Positions 1 to 8,765 of a DNA stretch of 64,000 bases are shown here, piece by piece. The stretch is taken from positions 1 to 64,000 of the forward strand of contig UQMD01000009.1 in assembly GCA_900542155.1 (NCBI GenBank). Direction: 5' to 3'. The stretch is from an uncultured Collinsella sp. (GTDB lineage: Bacteria > Actinomycetota > Coriobacteriia > Coriobacteriales > Coriobacteriaceae). Both the position numbers and the translations under genes were made by a program. The notes under the pieces are model-generated. The model did not search any database and had not been told where the DNA came from. It saw nothing but the letters and a program-made list of their open reading frames with translations. Every line of letters begins with the position of its first letter. Position 1 is the stretch's first letter.

Positions 1-89
1 TCGTGACCGACCGCCTGGCTCGCTACTACGAGACGGTCACCAAGCACAACCTCAACTACCGTCGTTACTATCACCAGTTCGACTACTAA
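1..89 (+). CDS. 3' end of an unidentified CDS (possibly a SIS-domain sugar deglycase/isomerase)
   Basis: Only the last 28 codons are inside the window, read in the frame beginning at base 3 and ending with TAA at 87-89. The tail is basic and Tyr-rich, ending in RRYYHQFDY. The gene is co-oriented with, and about 95 bases upstream of, the mannose-type PTS genes. SIS-domain sugar-phosphate deglycases or isomerases (FrlB/GfrE/AgaS-like) often occupy this place next to EII-Man genes, so that is my guess from context. The fragment is too short to show any domain. Confidence 0.5.
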   Translation, partial: VTDRLARYYETVTKHNLNYRRYYHQFDY

Positions 90-124
90 TCGGTGACAAA
101 TAAGCTACTGATCAAGAAGCACCC

Positions 125-153
125 TGCCCGGGCGCATGCGTCCGGGCATTTTT
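125..153 (+). terminator. Rho-independent terminator or attenuator before the PTS genes
   Basis: A 10-bp GC-rich stem (TGCCCGGGCG at 125-134, CGTCCGGGCA at 139-148, one G-U/mismatch position) with a 4-base loop is followed by a run of five T. It lies between the end of the upstream gene and the EIIA gene, so it probably ends or attenuates transcription from upstream. Confidence 0.7.
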
Positions 154-183
154 ATGCCGAAGTTCGCAAGAAAGGGGAATCGA

Positions 184-600
184 ATGAGGCAGTTTATCGT
201 GGCGTCCCATGCTCATTTCGCGTCTGGAATCGTCGAGAGCATCGGCCTGCTTTCCGGCGAGCGCGAAAACGTCCATGCGCTGTCTATGTATGTCGACGGA
301 AACGAGGACCTGGTCAAGGAGGCTGCGGCGATTCTGGACGACTTTGCCGCGGACGATGAGGTCGTCGTTTGCACCGACCTCTTTGGCGGCAGCGTCAACA
401 ACGAGTTCACCAAGATCGTCCAGACGCGCCCCAACACGCACCTTGTGACCAATATGAACCTGCCGCTCCTTATTCAGCTGCTGTTCGTGCCAGACTCCAC
501 CCCGATCGATGAGGCCATTCGCCAGATCGTCAAGGCGGACGACACCAAGGTCAAGTACGTCAACGACCTGCTGGGGCAGGCCGAACTCGATGAGTTTTAA
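184..600 (+). CDS. PTS system mannose-family EIIA component
   Basis: This cytoplasmic phosphocarrier takes phosphate from HPr and passes it to EIIB of a mannose/sorbose-type permease. The 138-aa protein has the length of a free-standing EIIA-Man domain. The N-terminal strand ends in VASHAHFASG, and His9 aligns with the phosphorylated His10 of E. coli ManX. I start at ATG 184 because GAAAGGGG lies just upstream; a longer in-frame ORF from 136 would run through the terminator hairpin. It is the first gene of a four-gene EIIA-EIIB-EIIC-EIID run. The transported sugar cannot be read from the sequence. Confidence 0.93.
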   Translation: MRQFIVASHAHFASGIVESIGLLSGERENVHALSMYVDGNEDLVKEAAAILDDFAADDEVVVCTDLFGGSVNNEFTKIVQTRPNTHLVTNMNLPLLIQLLFVPDSTPIDEAIRQIVKADDTKVKYVNDLLGQAELDEF

Positions 601-616
601 TCGTTAGGAGCACATC

Positions 617-1087
617 ATGATTCAGATGATTCGCGTGGACTATCGACTGCTTCACGGCCAGGTTGCCGTTAGCTGGACCTCGGCTCTGGGTGCCGACTGC
701 ATCCTGTTAGTGAGCGACACGGTCCTCAACGACAAGCTTCGTCTGCAGGCCCTGTCCCTTGCAAAGCCCGAAGGATGCAAGGTCGTCGTCAAAAACACCG
801 AGGATGCCGTCAAGGCGCTCCAGAGCGGTGTGACCGACAAGTACAAGCTCTTCGTGGTTTGCGAGACGATCCAACAGGCCGGTGCCGTCGCCAAGGCGAT
901 GGGCGTCAAGAAGATCAACCTCGGCAATGTGGCCTTTAGCGAGGATGCCCGCCAGGTCTCGACGAGCGTATTCCTTACGTCCGAGAACGAGGCCTACGTG
1001 AAGGAGCTACTCGGCGAGGGCTATGAGCTGTTCATTCAGATGATTCCGGCGGATGCGAAGACTGACGCCGCAAAGGTCATCGGTTAG
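617..1087 (+). CDS. PTS system mannose/sorbose-family EIIB component
   Basis: This is the second phosphocarrier of the permease, moving phosphate from EIIA to the sugar during uptake. The 156-aa protein opens with the EIIB-Man signature RVDYRLLHGQVA, in which His13 is the expected phosphorylation site. It sits 16 bases after the EIIA stop with AGGAG upstream of ATG 617, and 8 bases before EIIC, so the genes are co-transcribed. Family assignment is firm; substrate is unknown. Confidence 0.95.
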   Translation: MIQMIRVDYRLLHGQVAVSWTSALGADCILLVSDTVLNDKLRLQALSLAKPEGCKVVVKNTEDAVKALQSGVTDKYKLFVVCETIQQAGAVAKAMGVKKINLGNVAFSEDARQVSTSVFLTSENEAYVKELLGEGYELFIQMIPADAKTDAAKVIG

Positions 1088-1095
1088 GGGCTGTC

Positions 1096-1887
1096 ATGGT
1101 TATCAAGACGATCCTGATTTTCCTGATTGCCCTTTTGGGCTATTCCGAGTGGCTGACCGGTACGAGTTACCTTCAGCGCCCCATTGTGCTCGGACCGTTG
1201 GTCGGCCTTGTCATGGGCGATGTGGTGACCGGCACCATTATGGGCGCCACGATGGAGCTTGCCATGGTCGGCGCCATCTCGGTCGGCGCCTATAACCCGC
1301 CCGATACGATTTCCGGCACTATCCTGGGTGTATCTCTTGCCATGCAGGCCGGCGCGGACGCTTCGGCGGCCCTGACCCTGGGTATTCCCATCGCAACGAT
1401 CGTCCTGGCGCTCGATACGGCCCTGGGCCAGCCGGTCATGCTGCTGCTGGTGCACCGTATCGACAAAAACGTCGAGGACGGAGACACCAAGGCCATCACG
1501 CGCAACATGCTCATCGCCGGTTACGCGCAGAGCTGGTGCGGCCTGCTGATCATTCCCCTGGCATTCTTCTTTGGCGCCGATGCTGTTGCCAGCCTGCTCA
1601 ACATCATCCCCGATTTCGTTCAGACCGGCATGGATGTCGCCGCCGCCTTCTTGCCCGCACTCGGCTTTGCGATGCTGGCGCAGATGATTATGAACAAAAC
1701 AGTGGCTCCGTTCTTCTTCGCTGGCTTCTTCCTCGTCGCCTACTTTGGCATTAGCACGACGGGCGTGGCGATCTTTGCCGCGATTATCGTCGTCGCGATG
1801 ACGGTTTTGGGTGACAAGAAAAAGGCGGAGCAGCCCGCAGCGGCAACCGAGGATCCTGCGATTGGGAGTGGGTTTGATGAGTTTTAA
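1096..1887 (+). CDS. PTS system mannose/sorbose-family EIIC membrane component
   Basis: This integral membrane subunit forms the sugar channel with EIID. The 263-aa protein is strongly hydrophobic, with several membrane segments from the N-terminal IKTILIFLIALLGYSEW to a last helix near residue 225, followed by a short charged tail rich in K, A and E. The GPLVGLVMGDVVTGTIMGA stretch is typical of EIIC-Man. Its stop overlaps the EIID start by 11 bases, which suggests coupled translation of the two membrane subunits. Confidence 0.94.
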   Translation: MVIKTILIFLIALLGYSEWLTGTSYLQRPIVLGPLVGLVMGDVVTGTIMGATMELAMVGAISVGAYNPPDTISGTILGVSLAMQAGADASAALTLGIPIATIVLALDTALGQPVMLLLVHRIDKNVEDGDTKAITRNMLIAGYAQSWCGLLIIPLAFFFGADAVASLLNIIPDFVQTGMDVAAAFLPALGFAMLAQMIMNKTVAPFFFAGFFLVAYFGISTTGVAIFAAIIVVAMTVLGDKKKAEQPAAATEDPAIGSGFDEF

Positions 1888-2713
1888 GTTTGAGTCTTCT
1901 TACAACGGGCTGATTTCCCGCGCAGACCTTAAGAAGCTGTTCTGGCGCTCGATTCCCTATGAGCATTCCTGGAACTACGAGCGTATGGGCCATATCGGCT
2001 TTATGTGGGCCCTTATGCCGATCCTTCGCAAGCTGTATCCGCAGGATGCGGACTTTAAGGCCGCACTCAAGCGCCATATGGAGCTCTATAACGTCACGCC
2101 GTATATCTCGACGCTCCCCATGTCCATTGCTGCCGCAATGGAAGAAGTCAACGCCACCGAAGATAACTTTGACACGAGCGCGATCTCTAATGTCAAGCTT
2201 GCTTTGATGGGACCGCTGTCCGGCGTGGGCGATGCCTTCTACTGGGGTACGCTGCGAATTCTGGCAACGGGTGTCGGCACGTCGCTGGCGCTGCAGGGCT
2301 CTATTCTTGGCCCGATTTTGTTCCTGCTCGTGTTCAACGTCCCCCACTACATCATCCGTTACCTGCTGACGTTTGTGGGATATCGCTTTGGCTCGGACAT
2401 GATCAGCAAGGTCCAGGAATCGGGCATTATGGACACGATCGTCAAGATGGCCTCTATCATGGGCGCCATGGTGATCGGCGCTATGACCATGGAGATGGTC
2501 ACCGTGGACATTCCGCTCATGGTCGGCGCGGGCGATGGCGCTCAGACGCTCGCCGAGCTGCTCAACGGAATCTTCCCGGGCTTTGTCACGATGGGGCTGT
2601 TTGGAATTGTCTATCTCATGCTCAAGAAGAAGATGAATCCGCTGCTCATCATGCTCGTGATTCTACTCGTGAGTATCGCCGGCGCGTTCTTTGGAGTGCT
2701 TGGTGTTCAGTAG
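1877..2713 (+). CDS. PTS system mannose/sorbose-family EIID membrane component
   Basis: This is the second membrane subunit of the mannose-family permease, found only in that PTS family. The 278-aa protein contains the EIID hallmarks NYERMGHIGFMWALMPILRK and LMGPLSGVGDAFYWGTLR, then hydrophobic helices and a final membrane segment. I choose ATG 1877, inside the end of EIIC, with GGGAGTGGG as the ribosome site; an in-frame start at 1811 would only add translated EIIC sequence in the wrong frame. With the three genes upstream it makes a complete EII complex. Confidence 0.94.
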   Translation: MSFKFESSYNGLISRADLKKLFWRSIPYEHSWNYERMGHIGFMWALMPILRKLYPQDADFKAALKRHMELYNVTPYISTLPMSIAAAMEEVNATEDNFDTSAISNVKLALMGPLSGVGDAFYWGTLRILATGVGTSLALQGSILGPILFLLVFNVPHYIIRYLLTFVGYRFGSDMISKVQESGIMDTIVKMASIMGAMVIGAMTMEMVTVDIPLMVGAGDGAQTLAELLNGIFPGFVTMGLFGIVYLMLKKKMNPLLIMLVILLVSIAGAFFGVLGVQ

Positions 2714-2744
2714 GGCATCCGTCATAATTAAAACAATATAAGAG

Positions 2745-2779
2745 GGGGCGTCGCGCACATTGTGCTGCGGCGCCCTTTT
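2745..2779 (+). terminator. Hairpin terminator/attenuator between the PTS genes and the epimerase gene
   Basis: A GC-rich inverted repeat (arms near 2746-2758 and 2762-2775, with one or two mismatches) is followed by TTTT. It separates the EIID stop from the FrlC-like gene by about 80 bases, so the downstream gene may be expressed at a lower level than the permease. Confidence 0.6.
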
Positions 2780-2796
2780 GCCGAAAGGTGGACAAG

Positions 2797-3633
2797 ATGG
2801 GGTATCCGCAGCTTGCCGTCATGAATATCAGCCATCGTTATTTTGACCTTGAGGAATTCTTTTCCTCGGCAGCGGCCTCGGGCTACACGTGTTGCGAGCT
2901 TTGGACCGGGGCGATGCATCTGTATGTCGATTGCCATGGATACGATTCGATCGAGCAGGTGCGGGAGCTGTCACAGCGGTATGGGGTTCGGATTGTGGGA
3001 CTTTGTCCCGAACAGAACAACCCCAAGCCGTGGAATATCGCGGCGCGCGGGAATGAGGCGCGTGCCCGCACGCTCGCGTACTTTAAGAACGTTGTAGATA
3101 TCGCGGCGGAACTTGGAGCCGAGCAGGTCATGGTCTCGAGCGGCTGGGCATTTTTGAACGAGCCGATCGAGGACGCGTGGGGTCGCAGTGCCTCGATGCT
3201 GCGTGCGATTGCCGAGCATGCGGGAGAACGCGGCGTGCGACTGGTGCTCGAGGCTCTACAACCGGTTGAGTCGATAATCGTGAACTCGGCGGCCGACACG
3301 AAGCGCATGATCGAGGCAGTTGACCATCCGGCACTTAAGGCGTGTCTGGATATGGGCGCCATGGCGGTGGCGGGGGATACCATCGACGATTATTTCGATC
3401 TGCTTGGCGATGATGTCGCCCACGTGCATTTTGTCGATGTTGCGGCAGATGGCACGACGCATCTTGCCTGGGGTGACGGCGACCGCGATATGCGCGCCGA
3501 CCTGGATAGGCTGGTGGCGCGCGGCTATCGCGGAGTTGTTTCGGCCGAGACCTATGACGGGCGCTATTTTGCCGACCCCGCAGCTGCCGATGCGCAGGTA
3601 ATGGCAGAGTATCGTCGTGCGATTGGCGCCTAG
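2797..3633 (+). CDS. Sugar phosphate isomerase/epimerase, FrlC/IolE-like TIM barrel
   Basis: The 278-aa protein belongs to the xylose-isomerase-like (AP endonuclease 2 fold) TIM-barrel family. Visible signatures are the metal-ligand strand LVLEALQPVES with Glu in the centre, the CLDMGAM strand with Asp, HVHFVDV with His and Asp, and a late SAETYDG strand with Glu. The LEALQPVES...VNSAAD segment resembles the fructoselysine 3-epimerase FrlC. A GTG at 2788 is in frame, but AAAGGTGG at 2784-2790 fits ATG 2797 better. Being next to a mannose-type permease suggests it interconverts the imported sugar or glycated amino acid; that is inference. Confidence 0.85.
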   Translation: MGYPQLAVMNISHRYFDLEEFFSSAAASGYTCCELWTGAMHLYVDCHGYDSIEQVRELSQRYGVRIVGLCPEQNNPKPWNIAARGNEARARTLAYFKNVVDIAAELGAEQVMVSSGWAFLNEPIEDAWGRSASMLRAIAEHAGERGVRLVLEALQPVESIIVNSAADTKRMIEAVDHPALKACLDMGAMAVAGDTIDDYFDLLGDDVAHVHFVDVAADGTTHLAWGDGDRDMRADLDRLVARGYRGVVSAETYDGRYFADPAAADAQVMAEYRRAIGA

Positions 3634-3736
3634 GTGGGGTCGGGCTGCGGCAACCTACCCTATGTTTCCAGATGAATACGGTGTGAGCGGCTGCGACGGA
3701 TTTTCCCCGCAAGCACTCTAGTATGCTAAAGTACCC

Positions 3737-3766
3737 AGAAGACCGGCGGAGCTACGCCGGTCTTCT
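3737..3766. terminator. Perfect 12-bp stem hairpin upstream of the his operon
   Basis: AGAAGACCGGCG at 3737-3748 pairs perfectly with CGCCGGTCTTCT at 3755-3766 across a 6-base loop. There is no T-run after it, so it is either an end signal for the epimerase transcript or a leader hairpin of the his operon. I saw no run of His codons and no T-box motif in this leader. Confidence 0.5.
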
Positions 3767-3802
3767 GCTCTATATGAAACACAGCATGAGGAGGCTCACC
3801 AG

Positions 3803-5518
3803 ATGACGGCCACACCGTGGGGATTCCGGGACATATTGCCCGAGGAGGCTCAGGCGCGCGAGGAGATTGCGCTGACGGTGAAGGGCTGCTTCAGGGAGCA
3901 TCATTACCTTCCGGTCGAGACGCCGCTGCTCGAGGACAAGGGTTCGCTCGAGGAAGGCGGCCGCATTGCGGACACGCCGTTTAAGCTCTTTGATGACGAC
4001 GGTCGCCTGCTGGTGGTCCGTCCCGACAACACATTGCCGATCGTGCGTCTGGTTTCGACCCGCATGCGCGCGGCCGATCTGCCGCTGCGCCTTCGCTACG
4101 AGGCACCGGTGGTTCGCGAGTGCCAACGCAATGCCGGCGGCTCGCGTCAGTTTACTCAGCTGGGCCTTGAACTTATCGGTGCGGGCGATGTCGCGGGCGA
4201 TGTCGAGATCGTCTCGCTGGTGGCGGAGGCTATGCGCAAGCTGGCGCTGCCCGATGCGCGCATTATCGCGGGCAGCGTGCGTCCGTTTAAGGAACTACTC
4301 GCGGCCTGTGAGGATCGCGAACTGGCTGCCGAGGCATTGCGTTGCGTGCACGCCAACGACTTTGTGGGCCTCGATGCCCGTGTGGCGGCAAGCGCCGAGC
4401 CCGAGGCCGTCAAGGCCGCCATTAGCGAGCTGCCGCGCTTGCACGGCGGCGCCGAGGTATTCGACCGCGTCGATGTGCTTCTGGCGGCGGCGGGCATCGT
4501 CGCGCCGCTCACGAGTGAGCTGCGTGCCCTGGTCGAGGGCCTGGCTCCCGGGGACGCCCAGGTGCTGTCGTTCGACTTCTCCATCATGAACTCTTTCGAT
4601 TACTACACGGGCCTGGTCTTTAAGGCCTATGCCGGCGGCCTGCCTGACCCGGTCGGTTCGGGCGGCCGCTACGACTCCATCTTTACCGGCGCATTTGGCG
4701 ACGGCATCGAGGTGCCGGCGGCGGGTTTCGCCTTTTCGCTCGAGCGTCTGGAGGCCGCGCGCACCTCGGCCGAGGACGCCGCCCCCGATGGCGACCACGC
4801 CGTGGGCCGTGGCGCCGAGGGTCCGCTGCGTATCGCCGTGCCCAAGGGCTCGCTCAAGGCCGATACCCTCGACGTGCTTGAGGCTGCGGGCCTGGACGTC
4901 TCCGAGCTGCGTGACCCCGGCCGTCACCTGATCGTTCGCGGCCGCGACACGCGTGCCGGCGAGGGCGCAGTCGGCGATATCGAGTTTGTCATCGTGCGTC
5001 CCAGCGATGCGCCTGCCTTTGTGGGCTGCGGTGGTGCCGATTGTGGCATCTGCGGCTGGGACTCGCTCATCGAGGCAGACCTCAACCTGCTGCAGCTGGT
5101 CGATTTGGGTTACGGCCTGTGCACCTTTATTGAGGCTGAGCCCGATTGGCGCGCCGGTCAGGCCGAGCGCAACTATGCCCGCCGCGGTTCGCTTCGCGTG
5201 GCAACCAAGTACCCGCGCATCGCGAGTGCCTGGTATGCCGAGCGCGGCGTGAACGCCGACATTGTTTCGCTGCACGGCAACATCGAGCTGGGACCCATCG
5301 TCGGTATGACCGATCGCATCGTGGATATCACCGCCACGGGCGCCACGCTGCGCGACAACGACCTGGTCATCACCGGCCGCATTATGGACTGCACGGCCCG
5401 CTTCTTTGTCAATCCGGGTGCCGCGCGCCTGGACCCGCGCGTGCGCAACCTGGCCGATCGCTTGGCGGCGGCCGTGAAGGACAAGCATTTTGAGCCCGTC
5501 GCGGGCTCGGCACAATAG
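3803..5518 (+). CDS. hisZG: HisZ-HisG fusion: ATP phosphoribosyltransferase with its regulatory subunit
   Basis: One 571-aa reading frame joins two proteins normally encoded separately. Residues 1 to about 320 are HisZ, the HisRS-like regulatory subunit, with TPWGFRDILPEEA at the start, a VVRPDNTLPIVRL motif-2-like segment and GSGGRYDSI near 290. After a variable linker, residues from about 340 are the short form of HisG, starting PLRIAVPKGSL and including the 5-phosphoribosyl-binding region near DITATGATLRDNDL. The enzyme condenses ATP with PRPP, the first and feedback-controlled step of histidine synthesis. A GAGGAGG ribosome site precedes ATG 3803. It heads the his operon; hisD follows after 105 bases. 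Confidence 0.93.
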   Translation: MTATPWGFRDILPEEAQAREEIALTVKGCFREHHYLPVETPLLEDKGSLEEGGRIADTPFKLFDDDGRLLVVRPDNTLPIVRLVSTRMRAADLPLRLRYEAPVVRECQRNAGGSRQFTQLGLELIGAGDVAGDVEIVSLVAEAMRKLALPDARIIAGSVRPFKELLAACEDRELAAEALRCVHANDFVGLDARVAASAEPEAVKAAISELPRLHGGAEVFDRVDVLLAAAGIVAPLTSELRALVEGLAPGDAQVLSFDFSIMNSFDYYTGLVFKAYAGGLPDPVGSGGRYDSIFTGAFGDGIEVPAAGFAFSLERLEAARTSAEDAAPDGDHAVGRGAEGPLRIAVPKGSLKADTLDVLEAAGLDVSELRDPGRHLIVRGRDTRAGEGAVGDIEFVIVRPSDAPAFVGCGGADCGICGWDSLIEADLNLLQLVDLGYGLCTFIEAEPDWRAGQAERNYARRGSLRVATKYPRIASAWYAERGVNADIVSLHGNIELGPIVGMTDRIVDITATGATLRDNDLVITGRIMDCTARFFVNPGAARLDPRVRNLADRLAAAVKDKHFEPVAGSAQ

Positions 5519-5623
5519 CGCGAGCACGCACGGGCGCCCCCATATCCGGGCTGCGGACCGATTGGTGCCGCTGCCCGGCATCTCGTTTTCCAAACGCAAC
5601 CTCGACCGATAGGGGATACCGAT

Positions 5624-7060
5624 ATGAAGACCATCAAGCTTGCTCCCGGTGAGCGCCTCGTTACCAACCAGCTCAACCGCAAGGGTGTGCTGCCGCAAAA
5701 CATCGTCGACGCCGCCCGCGATATCGTGGCCAACGTGCGTGCCAACGGCGATGCTGCGGTGCGCGATTACTGCCAGCGTTTTGACGGTGTCGAGCTGCAG
5801 AGCTTTCGTCTGCCGCAAGAGCAGATCGACGCCGCGCTCGAGGGCCTCGATCCGGCCTTTGTCGCCGCGCTCGAAAAGGCCGCGCGCCAGATTCGCGAGT
5901 TCCACCAGCGCGAGGTCGAGCAGAGCTGGTTTACCACGCGTGCGGACGGCACGATGCTCGGCGTCAAGGTGACGCCGCTCGCCGCGGCCGGCATCTATGT
6001 GCCGGGCGGCCGCGCGCAGTATCCCTCCACCGTGCTCATGAACGCCATTCCCGCCAAGGTGGCCGGCGTTAAGCGCGTGGTCATGGTGACGCCGCCACAA
6101 AAGGACGGCCTGATCAGCCCCTATACGCTCGCCGCGGCCAAGCTCGGCGGCGTGGACGAGATCTATATGGTGGGCGGCGCCCAGGCCGTGGCCGCGCTGG
6201 CGTACGGTACCGAGACCATTCCGCGTGTCGACAAGATCACCGGACCGGGCAACGCCTTTGTCGCCGCAGCCAAGCAGATTGTCTCGGGCGACGTGGGCAT
6301 CGACATGGTCGCCGGCCCCTCCGAGGTTTGCGTGCTGGCCGATGCCACGGCCAAACCCATGGTGGTCGCGGCCGACCTGATGGCCCAGGCCGAGCACGAT
6401 CCGCTGGCCGCCTGCTATCTGGTGACCTGCGACGAGCAGTTTGCGCGCGAGGTCGAGGCGGGTGTCGACATTCTAGCGGCGCAGTCGCCGCGTGCCGAGA
6501 TCACGCGCGCCTCGCTCGACAACGAGGGCACCATCGTGGTGGCCGCCGATATGGCTGCCGCCGTCGAGGCCGTGAACACCGTGGCGCCCGAGCACCTGGA
6601 GCTGCACTGCAAGGATGCAATGGGCCTGCTTGGCGGCATTCGCAACGCCGGCGCCATCTTTGTGGGCGCTTGGAGCTCCGAGCCGCTCGGCGATTACGTT
6701 GCCGGCCCCAACCACACGCTGCCGACCGGCGGCACGGCCATGTTCTCCAACCCGCTTTCGGTGGAGGAGTTCGTTAAGCGCTCAAGCGTTATCTGCTATA
6801 CGCCCGAGGGCCTGCTCTCCGACGCTCCCGCTACGCAGCGTTTGGCCGAGGCCGAGGGCCTGTGGGCGCACGCGCTTTCTGCCGCCCTGCGTCGTCGCGT
6901 GCTGGAACAGGGCGAGGATTCCGTGAGCGCCGAGTCGCTGGCGGCGGCCGACCTGACCAAGGTTGCCTGGCCGGGCGACGCCGCGGCGACGGTCACCGAG
7001 GGTGTGGACTTGGCGGCTGCAGACGCGGGCGGCGCTGACGCGACCGGCGGGGAGGCCTAA
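5624..7060 (+). CDS. hisD: Histidinol dehydrogenase
   Basis: This zinc enzyme carries out the last two oxidations of the pathway, histidinol to histidine, with NAD. The 478-aa protein has the family blocks YVPGGRAQYPSTVLMNAIPA, KITGPGNAFVAAAKQ, the AEHDP segment with a zinc-binding His, and AGPNHTLPTGGTA. The typical length is about 430 residues; the extra is an Ala/Gly/Asp-rich tail of about 40 residues after LEQGEDSVSAE. An AGGGGATACC sequence precedes ATG 5624. hisC starts one base after its stop. Confidence 0.97.
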   Translation: MKTIKLAPGERLVTNQLNRKGVLPQNIVDAARDIVANVRANGDAAVRDYCQRFDGVELQSFRLPQEQIDAALEGLDPAFVAALEKAARQIREFHQREVEQSWFTTRADGTMLGVKVTPLAAAGIYVPGGRAQYPSTVLMNAIPAKVAGVKRVVMVTPPQKDGLISPYTLAAAKLGGVDEIYMVGGAQAVAALAYGTETIPRVDKITGPGNAFVAAAKQIVSGDVGIDMVAGPSEVCVLADATAKPMVVAADLMAQAEHDPLAACYLVTCDEQFAREVEAGVDILAAQSPRAEITRASLDNEGTIVVAADMAAAVEAVNTVAPEHLELHCKDAMGLLGGIRNAGAIFVGAWSSEPLGDYVAGPNHTLPTGGTAMFSNPLSVEEFVKRSSVICYTPEGLLSDAPATQRLAEAEGLWAHALSAALRRRVLEQGEDSVSAESLAAADLTKVAWPGDAAATVTEGVDLAAADAGGADATGGEA

Positions 7061-7061
7061 T

Positions 7062-8177
7062 ATGGCCGAGCTGACGCCTCGCATGAAGGAGTTCGTCCAG
7101 CCCTACTTGGCCGGCATCGAGCCCTATGATCCCAACTTTACGCCCACGCGCATCAACCTTTCGGCCAACGAGAACACCTATCCCGTGCCGGCCGGCGTGC
7201 GCGAGGCGGTCGACGCGGCCCTTTCCGCCACGCCGCTCAATCGCTATCCCGATCCCATGTCCAACGAGCTGCGCGACGAGCTGGCCGCTTGGCATGGCGT
7301 GGCACGCGAGAACATCTGCGTGGGCAACGGCGGCGACGAGCTGCTCTATAACTACCTGCTGGCGTTTGGCGGCGCGGGGCGGACCCTGCTCAACTGCCCG
7401 CCATGCTTTAGCGAGTATGCGTTCTTTGCGTCGCTTTGCCAGACCGAGGTGCGCGACGTGTGGCGCGATCCGGTGACCTTTGAGCTCGATCAGGCTGCCG
7501 TGCTTGCGGCAGCGCCCGAGTGCAACCTGGCGATTGTGACCTCGCCCAACAATCCCACGGGCGACGTGGCGCCGCTCGACTTTATCGCGGCTCTGTGCGA
7601 TGCGTGTCCCGGCATGGTGATGGTCGACGAGGCCTACGTGGAGTTTGCTGACGATTCGTTTGGCGCGGCCACCACGGCGCAAGGGCTTATCGCCGAGCAT
7701 TCCAACCTGGTGATTCTGCATACGCTGTCCAAGGCGTTCGGCGCCGCCGGCACGCGTCTGGGCTATGTGATTGCGTCACCCGAGGTTATTGACGTGTTCG
7801 CGGCGATTCGCCAGATCTATTCAGTCAACGTGCTGAGCCAGGCCGCGGCGCTTGCCTGCGTGCGTGCCCGCGATGCGTACGCGCCCGTGGTGGCACGGGT
7901 TGCATCTGAGCGCGTGCGCGAGCTGTGCGCCCTGCGCGCAATGGCTGCCGAGGGCCTGCCCGTGGAGGCGTGGCCGAGCGCGGCGAACTTTGTGCTCGTG
8001 CGCACGCCGCACGCCACGCGCGTGCGCGAGCGTCTGCGCGATGAGTATTCGATTTTGGTGCGTGACTTTAGCTACGCGCCGGGGCTTGCGGACTGTCTGC
8101 GCATTACCGTGGGTACCCCGCAGGAAAACGACGAGGTGCTGGCAGCGTTTGCCGCGCTGGTGAAGGAGGAGATGTAG
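7062..8177 (+). CDS. hisC: Histidinol-phosphate aminotransferase
   Basis: This PLP enzyme converts imidazole acetol phosphate to histidinol phosphate with glutamate as amino donor. The 371-aa protein shows the class I/II aminotransferase fold: NLSANENTYPVP near the start, VGNGGDELLYNYLLAFGGAG for cofactor phosphate binding, SPNNPTGD, and LHTLSKAFGAAGTRLGY with the Schiff-base Lys. I choose ATG 7062, right after the hisD stop with GGAGG inside the hisD end; the longer in-frame ORF from 6963 is a hisD shadow. Its stop abuts hisB. Confidence 0.97.
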   Translation: MAELTPRMKEFVQPYLAGIEPYDPNFTPTRINLSANENTYPVPAGVREAVDAALSATPLNRYPDPMSNELRDELAAWHGVARENICVGNGGDELLYNYLLAFGGAGRTLLNCPPCFSEYAFFASLCQTEVRDVWRDPVTFELDQAAVLAAAPECNLAIVTSPNNPTGDVAPLDFIAALCDACPGMVMVDEAYVEFADDSFGAATTAQGLIAEHSNLVILHTLSKAFGAAGTRLGYVIASPEVIDVFAAIRQIYSVNVLSQAAALACVRARDAYAPVVARVASERVRELCALRAMAAEGLPVEAWPSAANFVLVRTPHATRVRERLRDEYSILVRDFSYAPGLADCLRITVGTPQENDEVLAAFAALVKEEM

Positions 8178-8765
8178 ATGGGCCGTTATGTCGAGGTGAC
8201 CCGCAAGACGGGCGAGACCGACATTGTCGTTAGGCTCGATCTGGACGGATCCGGCGTGTGCGATATCTCGACCGGCGTGCCGTTTTTCGACCACATGCTC
8301 AACGCCCTTGGCCGCCATGGCCTGTTCGATTTGACGGTACATGCGATGGGCGATGTGGAGGTCGACGCGCACCACACCGTCGAGGACACGGGCATTGTGC
8401 TGGGCGAGGCGTTTTGCCAGGCACTGGGTGACAAGGCGGGCATTACGCGCTTTGCCGATGCGGCGATTGCCATGGACGAGACGCTCGTGATGGCCGCCGT
8501 TGATATCTCGGGTCGCGGGCAGGCCTATTGCGATCTACCCGTGCCGACCGAGCGCGTGGGCACCTTTGATACCGAGCTGGCCGTCGAGTTCTTCTACGCT
8601 TTTGCGCGAGACGCCAAACTCACGCTGCACGTGCGCGAGCTGGCGGGCGGCAACTCGCACCACATTATCGAGGCCGCCTTTAAGGCCGTGGGACGCACGA
8701 TGCGCCACGCCTGCGAGCTTGATCCCCGCGTGCAAGGAATCCCCAGCACCAAGGGCTCGCTGTAG
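8178..8765 (+). CDS. hisB: Imidazoleglycerol-phosphate dehydratase
   Basis: The 195-aa protein is the monofunctional IGPD type, without the N-terminal phosphatase domain of the enterobacterial HisB. It dehydrates IGP to imidazole acetol phosphate. Metal-binding His-rich motifs are clear: VPFFDHML, VDAHHTVED and the late GGNSHHIIEAAFKA. ATG 8178 follows the hisC stop directly, with GGAGGAG inside the hisC end. The phosphatase step missing from this form is supplied by the PHP protein at 12059-12970. Confidence 0.97.
   Translation: MGRYVEVTRKTGETDIVVRLDLDGSGVCDISTGVPFFDHMLNALGRHGLFDLTVHAMGDVEVDAHHTVEDTGIVLGEAFCQALGDKAGITRFADAAIAMDETLVMAAVDISGRGQAYCDLPVPTERVGTFDTELAVEFFYAFARDAKLTLHVRELAGGNSHHIIEAAFKAVGRTMRHACELDPRVQGIPSTKGSL

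Noticed and set aside
3634..3802. His attenuator or T-box upstream of hisZG
   Set aside because: There is a strong hairpin, but no run of His codons and no T-box consensus; only a generic hairpin is reported.
4295..6397. 700-codon open frame on the minus strand across hisZG and hisD
   Set aside because: It is the mirror of two certain genes; His/Arg/Gly-rich composition and lack of any domain mark it as a shadow caused by high GC content.
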